A stretch of DNA of 64,000 bases. Origin: Acanthornis magna. Its lineage: Eukaryota; Chordata; Aves; Passeriformes; Acanthizidae. A program made the position numbers and the translations under genes. Positions 24,642-64,000 of this stretch are shown in pieces. Location: NCBI GenBank assembly GCA_036785705.1, contig JAWUZG010000159.1, positions 2,046,001-2,110,000 on the forward strand, written 5' to 3'. Numbering within the stretch: the stretch's first letter is position 1; every line of letters begins with the position of its first letter. The notes under the pieces were generated by a model that did no database searches, was not told where the DNA came from, and worked only from the letters and a program-made list of their open reading frames with translations.

Positions 24642-27600
24642 GTGAGTACACGAGCAGGGACTTTTTTAGGACAATAACCTCCCCCCACCCCATGGATTGG
24701 CCGTGGGACGAGGGCCACATGTGCTCCAGCCCCTTATGGACCAGCTGGTCCTGGGGGAATGGAGCCTTTCCGGTGCCCACAAAGTGATGGGCAGGACTTG
24801 GAAATCTCTGTCTCCTTGCTACAGCCAAACCTCCTGTATAGTGAATCCGGCCAGGGAGGGCTTCCAGCTGTCAAAATTTGGCTTGGAGTCCAGATATATA
24901 AATCCTTGCCTTCCTCTCCGGTGCCATCCTTCAAGGGTGGCTCAGATCTGGGTATTTAGGTCACTCCCAGGCCTGTTAAAAGAGGCTCTTTCTCCAAGGC
25001 GCCGGCTGGTCGGAAGGAGCCCCTCGAACACCAGGTGAAGCTGTGGTGCCTTTGGAGGGGACAAGCGAGTCATTCATCCCCACCGGGACCCTGGACAGCT
25101 CCTGGGGCTCAACAGAGCCACTCATTTACTGCTGCAGCTGTGGCTGATGAAAGAGGTACAGCCAAGGCTGTCAAACCTCCTGGCAGATTCACTGCCAGCA
25201 GATTAGGAAGCTTTAATTAAGCAGAGAACTGGGCTGTTCACTGCACAAATGGTACTTCCTGTCCTATTCTGGCCTCTCAGTAGTGAGGCACCATCTCCAG
25301 TGAGTGGATGGACCCACCTGGGTGATGAGGAAGCTTGACTGATGTTACTAACTCTTCCCATATCCCCAGATAAACCAAACCCTGGGAAAACCCCAAACCA
25401 GCAAAAATCCACCCTTAAAAACATCCTTCTTCACTAACAAGCTGTCAGCTGCACGCAGGTGTTGCCAGGAAAGCTCACACCTTCTTAGAAAGCAGAGTAA
25501 GCAGTTGTTGCTATATTTAAAATGAGCTCAATTAAGGCTTTTCTATTGAACCTGCCAAATAAGCACTTAGGTTAGATTTAATAAGATTGTCGTATGTTAA
25601 TAAAGTAATGATTACAAAAGGTAACATTCCCAGTACCTGGCGCTCATCTGGTGCTCTGCCGCTAACAAGCACATCACGAATATTAACCATTCTTGCAATC
25701 CTCAGCTCTGCTTATCTGTGTTTTATCTGAGTGCCTGGCTCAGGGGTGAGAGAAGGAGATGGGGAGGGGGAGTCTGAAGGGAGCCTGGGTATTGTGTGAG
25801 TGTGCAGCCCTCTTACCTCACAGCAGGGAGAGGTCTCAATCACTCTCCAACCTTTGGATCTGCATTGTGTGCACATGCTTGTACTTCTCTGTGTGCTCAT
25901 AAAATATATATTGTATTTAAATGTAGTTTTTCATGCCAGTCACAGCTCGTAATCCACAGGATGCACAGCGGTGAAGGACAATGGGATGTGGGGCACGTTT
26001 ACTTATTTATTTTTGCCTCTAAAGAAGTCCAGGCATGGGATAAAATTTCCCATGACAGGTTTGAAATGAGATCTCTGCAGTGCTGGGGAGAGCTGACCTC
26101 TGCACGGAGCCAGCTGAGCCTGGACACTGCTGCCAGGGCTTGTCCTGGACCGTGGTGTCTGATGGCAAAACGAGCCTTTGTGTCCCAAATCTTCCTTGTT
26201 TCCCTGTGCCATGGGGATTTAGCTGGGATGCAGGCAGGGTGAATGGATGGATGGCAGGCAGGCTGCTGGTGAAGGCTGACTGCTGTCAGGACAGGGAGGG
26301 CTGATGGTGGCAGGGCCACCAAGCCCATCCCTGCTGTCCCCTCCAGAGAGCTCCACCTCGGCAATCCCCTCACATTGTGCCACTCGAGGATAACCTCATG
26401 GAAAAGGCAGCCAGCTTATCATCGAGCAGAAAAACAATGAGATTGAAGAACAACAATTCTTTCCCCCCTCTTCCCTACCCCTCCTCTCCTGGCGTGAGGG
26501 CCTCCAGCACGTGCGGAGCCACTTAGGTCTCGCTGGCATTGGGATCGTGCGCCGCAGCGCTTCCCGACCGTCAAGAGGAAAGTGTGTGTCAACTTCAAGC
26601 ACAGCCTCTGAAATCACCCAGCCTAATGCCAGGCTGTCAGCGCTGCCGAGGCAGCGGTGCAGCTGCGCCTGTGTCAGACGTGATGCTCAGGAGCAGCTTT
26701 TCTGCTCCGCTTCCCTCGAGTGTGGAGGATGCTGCTGCCATCGCTGCGGAGCAGCAGCGCTCGGGAAGTGCTTCACTCGCAGCGCTGGGTGCTTTTGTGG
26801 GGGGGGGGTTGGACCCTTTCTGCAAATGCAAAGCGACAGCACGGCTTCAGGAGGATGTTTGTGACACAGCTGGAGTGTCGGATTCGAGGTGGGTACAAGC
26901 TGTGGGTTTGCATCTCAACATGTCAAGGCAAAATCCTCCCCCTCGCGCCTCGGAGCTCGGGAACACCGCGCAGGGTGTCCTTTCCTGGAAGCAGTCAGAG
27001 CAAAAGGCAGACGGGAGCTTATTCAGCCGAGAACAGGACTCACAATAGGTGGAACGTCAGGAGGATTTAAATCAAGCAGCTAGAAAGACCCTAAAGGAAG
27101 AAGAGGGAAAAAAATCCTCCTGATCTCAGAGTGTGGTTATAAAATAGCAGCTGGGAGCTACTACTGAGCCTTTTTTTAAAAGTAGAGGCACACTGTTGAT
27201 CAAAGGTATTCCTCCCTCCATCACCCCTTATTTATTAATTTTAAAAATTCACGGCTAGAGAAGGTCCAGCAGGACAAAATCCTCCTCATTTTCTGCAATG
27301 ACCAAAGGTGCCACGGCACTTTACAGAGAGGAAAGGAGGGAAATTTGGAGACCCAGATCCAGGTCTCTCCACCTGTATTCAGCCTGCAACAGCCAAAGAC
27401 GAATTCCATATAGGAAAACAAAACAAGGGAGGAGAAATCAGGATAGGCCATTCAAGCTCATCCTCACTGAGAGGCAGTTTTGCTGCCTTTTCCCTTGAGG
27501 TCTTAAAGAAGGGACTGTTTAGACCTGGCGAGAGGGAAGGACCAACCAGAAAACTCCTTTTCAACAATTCTGTAGGAAAAAAATGTCATTTCTTCTGGCA

Positions 27601-30600
27601 TTTTCCTTCTGCTGCTAGGTGAATATAAGTTTGGGGGTTTTAAAAACTAAAAATAGAGGCACTGTGTGTCTGTCTGTCCCTCTGAAGCTCAGATGCTGCT
27701 TCTTGCAGTTGGCATTTTGCTATGTCCACAAATAAGCACTGACGGAAGCTCTGCTGCTTTCAGTGCAAAATAAATATTCCTGTTGGATCCTCACCTCCCT
27801 TTGTCCAGCTGAAGGGTTTTTCAGCGTGTTTATTTTCTCTGAGCTCCGTGGTGCTCTTGAATACATATAAAGTATTACTGCTGACCGGGGGGAATTTCAG
27901 CAGGGCCTTTAATGGCAGATTTGCATAGAGCTGTCGAAGCCCAGGCACACCTGGGCATCAGCACGTGCCGGGCTCCCAGTGGGTTTGTGTTCTGCTATGT
28001 TCCTCGGGCTTCCATTGGAGAGGAAATGTGTATTAAGATAAGAAGGAAGAAGAAAATGTCAACCCTGTAGGTACTCTGTAAAATGAAACTTCAGATCTGT
28101 GCAGTATTGCTGTCTTGGCAGCAGAACAAGACCTTTACTGTAGAATCTGGCTGTTAAAATTCACATTGTGCTCGGGCTAAACTCTTTTTCAGGTTTATCT
28201 GTCTGAACCTCATTGATTTAGGTTTGCAGTATTGACATATTATCATTATAACTCGTATTTTGCTCATGTTAGGGAGCTCCGTAATGCTTGGTAAACTCAT
28301 GGGGCAGGGGATATTTCTTACTTTTTGAGAGAAAAGGGGGAAAAAGGAGCACTTAGAGCTGATGTTCCCAAGGTTACCCTGACTAGCACAGGCAAAGCAC
28401 TGAGCTAAATCCTGAAGGGAGTACCCTGAGACCCAGCAGAAGGTCCTTTCCTGTGGTGCTGGGTTAGGAAACTTGCTGGATGCTTATTTTGATTTAATCT
28501 TACAGATAAGTCATTGGTAAGGTGAGGCAGTGTGGAATAAACCTCTCTTCTTTCTAGCTGGTTTAATGTGCTTGTGGCTGGCATCTGGCAACAATAATTT
28601 AATTGCAGGTTTCCTTTTGGATTGCTTTGCCTTCTTTCGGAGTTAAAGCAATAAGACTGAAATCCAGACAGCTCCTCAGCCTGGCTGTTATGTGAGCAAG
28701 AGAGAGACCTAATGAAAACACCCTGTCGGTCTCCAGGACTGCAAACATGCACTGTGTGACCTGAAATTTCGCATTAAAACGATCTGTCTAGAGGGCTTCT
28801 GGCTGAGAAGGCAACAATAAAGGAGAATGGTTTCATGTAACCTTCCTGCATCTGAGCCTGATCTCACGGAGGCTCCGGGAGCGCAGCCATGGCTGTGCCA
28901 CTTGTTTAAGTTGCCTGGGAGGAGCAGGGGCTGAGCTCCGAAATGCATCTTATTCCTGGTGTTTCTGCACTTTGGAGGGAAATGATAGTTCTTGAGGATG
29001 ATGCTGCTGTTGGTTTAAGCTGAGGAAAGGAGCTTGATGGTAGAAAACAGAATCTGGGAGGGCAGAGCCCACCCCATCCCAATGGTGATGTAAGTGAAAC
29101 ATTATAAATGCACAGTGGTGAGGCTGTGTCAAATTTTCTAAACAAATGATGGGTTATTCCTTATGGGGAAAGCCCCCAATAATTTAGAAGTCTGGGGGCT
29201 TTTTTTTTGTTTGTTTGTTTGTTAGTTTTTTTTTTTTAATAATAGGCCAGGCAGGGGAACTTATTTGGCTTTTCCATTCTTTGGTCCTTAGCATGCTCCT
29301 GTCTACCCAGGGTGTTTGAATCTGGCTTGCAAGAGGTGTGGAAAGCAATAGGAGGAATTGCTCTGAGGTGCTGGGGGTAGTGAGGAGCCTGGATGCCAGC
29401 TCAGACATGATATTTAACTCCTGAAATCAAATGTGACCTGAAATGGGATCTCCCCCATTTATAGACAAGCAGCTTGAGCCCATCCCACCTGCTTGGCTAA
29501 GAAAAATGAAATTTTGGTTTGCTTTTCCATGCTTTCTGCGTGGGTCCCAGTCCCTCTTTTTTGGCCAGAGCTGGCCCCTTGCAGGCATTGCCCTTCCCAC
29601 AGCCTGATCTCCTCTGCCCCTTTGAAAAGGAAACCCACATTGCTTGGGCACCGCCCTGTTACATCCCATTTCCCTGGGACAGCGGTAAAAAAGAAAAAAA
29701 AAAAAAAGGAAAAAAGGAAGAAAAAGTCCTCTCTGAAATTCCTGCTGGTTGGAGGCTCCAGCAATCTGAGGTTGCGTTGTGTTGGTGGCGTGTGGCGGCA
29801 TTAGGGAGCGAGCTCAGCGCACGGCGGTGTGGAAAGGCTCATAAATGTAATGAAGTCCCTGTGACACCTGCTCCTCTCCACACTTTAAACGGGAGCCATT
29901 GGTCCACAGGGAACCGGGGCTTTAAAAATACAAATTATAGTAATTGTCTGCTGTGTTATTGGGAAGATTGTAATAAACGTGGAGCACAACACCGCCGTGC
30001 CATGAGCTGAATGCTGACAGGATGCATAAATTGCTCCAGGTTTTGATTCCTCCCACCCCCACCCCCCCATTTTTTTTTTTTCTTCTTTCCAACCTCCCTG
30101 TCTAACAAATCATTGCATGTTAACACTGAATTTCTGGAAGGTGGCAGTGTGAGGGAGACAGGCGCTTGGGGAAACTTCATCCCCCCTCTCTGAGGGGTTT
30201 TTAGCTGTGGTGCCCCATGGGCTGCGGACCCTGCCTGCCCCACCAGCCTCCCTCCCTCCCTCCTTGCTGCTCCCAAACCTCAGGGAAAGCCCCAGGCAGT
30301 GCCTCCTTTGAGGGTGAGGGGCTCTGGCCCTTCTGCTGGGCACGGGGAGTAGCATTCACCAAGAAAGGTTTTTAGGGTGCACGTGGGGATGCGGTGACAA
30401 ATGCCCCACCTGCACCATCCCGACTGCCAGCGGAGCAGCACGTGCTCTGCATGCATGTCCCTTCTGCCCCTGGACCAGGGGAGCAGCTGCTGCTGTCCCT
30501 GCTCTGTCAGGAGTGCTGGAGCCATTGAACTTCCTCATTTGGAGATGGTACAGGAGCTGGTTTGTTCCTTCTCTGACTGGGCCTTGTATAGGATGTTCCA

Positions 30601-31653
30601 GAGAGGTTTTTTATTATGTCAAATTCCACTTGTAAATGGTGCTTTGGCCTCCTTTTCTCTCTCCTTGTAATCTCTGGAGGAAATGCCCCACACGGTAACA
30701 CTGTGGTAAAGCCCAAATTTTCTTCCCAACCCACCAGGCTCTGATCTCCCTCCCTACTCACACCCTGATCTTGCATTCCCCTTGGCATTTGCTGCCAAAC
30801 CCTCCTGCCTGCAGAGAGAGCATCTCTCTGTCGAGGGCGGGACGTAAAACAGCTCTTTGACCACTTCAGCAGCTCCTTTGACAACTTTAATGAAATCCCA
30901 TTTACATTCTTCCAGCCATGCCTTTGTGCCGTGCCATGGAGGTCCCTGCTCTCCTGCTCCCACCTCCAGGCACTGCCTGGTTTCAAAGGTGCCGCGCCCC
31001 AGAGGTGGCTGCACTTCAGCCTTCTGCTACCTTGTGGCATGTGGAGATGTTTAATTAATATGCAGAACTTTGAAGTCCCCGACGTTACTTATTCATGCCC
31101 GTGTTCCCTGCAGACCTGGTGTTTGATGTCCACGTTGTGGGTTATTTAGATGCAGACCTCTTCGTGGCGAATTTAAGCAGAGAGGAGAGGTTGGTCTTCA
31201 GGGCACTTGTGAAGAATTGCCCTTTTCAGGGAGGAGATCAGCTGCAGACACATATTCAGGGATTTCTGATTCTGTGTTGGCATTCCACCCAGGTGCTCAC
31301 GGAAGATCCGTGATGTAAATCCAGAGAAATCAGCTCTGCCCTTAACAAGAGCTATCTCAGGCACAGCCATTCTCTGCCATGGACCATCACATCTGGGTGT
31401 TTGTCCCTCTGTGCTGCTTGACAGGCAAAGTCCTTCCTGTATCCCAGGATGTGGAAATTAATTTAAAATTGCTAAATCTGGGCGCTATGGGTTGAACAAT
31501 AGCATCGAGGCAAGAAGCCTCCATCTCAAAAACACAGGAAAGCTTTCCCAGCCACCCAAGCATTTACACAAAGTGACAACCACATACGAGACTGTCCTTT
31601 AATGATAATTTTCTGGTTATCTTTCAGTAATGATTCTTTTCTTTCTGTTGCAG
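24642..31653 (+). other. MYT1: Putative first intron of MYT1
   Basis: If the upstream exon is real, this 7-kb interval is its intron. It contains a CpG-rich patch (26490-26960), AT-rich blocks at about 25500-25640, 28040-28290 and 29880-30030, and poly-T/A tracts near 29200 and 29690-29720. No additional coding exon is recognised. Confidence 0.45.
26490..26960. promoter_or_regulatory. CpG-rich patch, possible alternative promoter
   Basis: Roughly 30 CpG in about 470 bases, set in CpG-poor flanks, including CACGTGCGGAG, GTGCGCCGCAGCGCTTC and CCTCGCGCCTCGGAG. A 169-codon frame is open across it (26539-27048), but the product does not look like a known protein. It may be a small CpG island that serves an alternative MYT1 start. 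Confidence 0.3.
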
Positions 31654-63973
<32,320 letters not shown>

Positions 63974-64000
63974 TGCTGTGGGATGGAGAGGAGCAAGCAA
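63974..64000 (+). other. MYT1: Start of MYT1 3' UTR (cut by window end)
   Basis: Only 27 bases after the stop codon are present, with no polyadenylation signal. The rest of the UTR lies outside the window. Confidence 0.8.

Noticed and set aside
26539..27048. 169-codon frame as a novel gene
   Set aside because: CpG-rich patch without recognisable domain or clear exon borders; kept only as a possible promoter.

Overview
The window looks like part of a bird chromosome. CR1 LINE fragments are scattered through it in both orientations, introns are compact with canonical GT-AG borders, CpG islands are present, and there are no SINEs of mammalian type. Species cannot be named from the sequence alone.

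One protein-coding gene is recognisable: MYT1 (myelin transcription factor 1), on the + strand. Its start codon is the first three bases of an exon at 31654 and its stop codon is at 63971-63973. I trace 21 coding exons. Every junction phase agrees except one, described below. They encode about 1145 residues: a short basic N-terminus, CCHHC zinc finger 1, a long acidic region, fingers 2-3, the MYT1-type central region, fingers 4-5, fingers 6-7, and a C-terminal coiled coil. Fingers 1, 3, 4, 5 and 7 are each split by a phase-2 intron after the His-Arg pair, while fingers 2 and 6 are each unsplit. The 3' UTR runs off the window after 27 bases.

Bases 1-24540 contain no gene I can recognise. They hold CpG islands (about 2290-3130 and 7490-9830), one with paired inverted CCAAT boxes and one with a TATA-like box, AT-rich blocks that resemble conserved enhancers, a 20-bp minisatellite (12366-12705), several homopolymer or microsatellite tracts, and three CR1 pieces. 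A well-bordered exon at 24541-24641 is the best candidate for an upstream MYT1 exon. A CpG-rich patch at about 26490-26960 could be another promoter.

The observations most worth checking are: (1) a one-base frame break beside the donor of the finger-2 exon; (2) two in-frame acceptors 81 bases apart at the exon after the MYT1-region exon, giving forms with and without a 27-residue Ser-rich insert; (3) an unassigned open, phase 0-0 cassette-like exon at 48121-48252; (4) paired donors and acceptors just before finger 1 that give two in-frame linkers; and (5) an upstream exon whose frame is open into the MYT1 start codon. I found no new non-MYT1 biological system.
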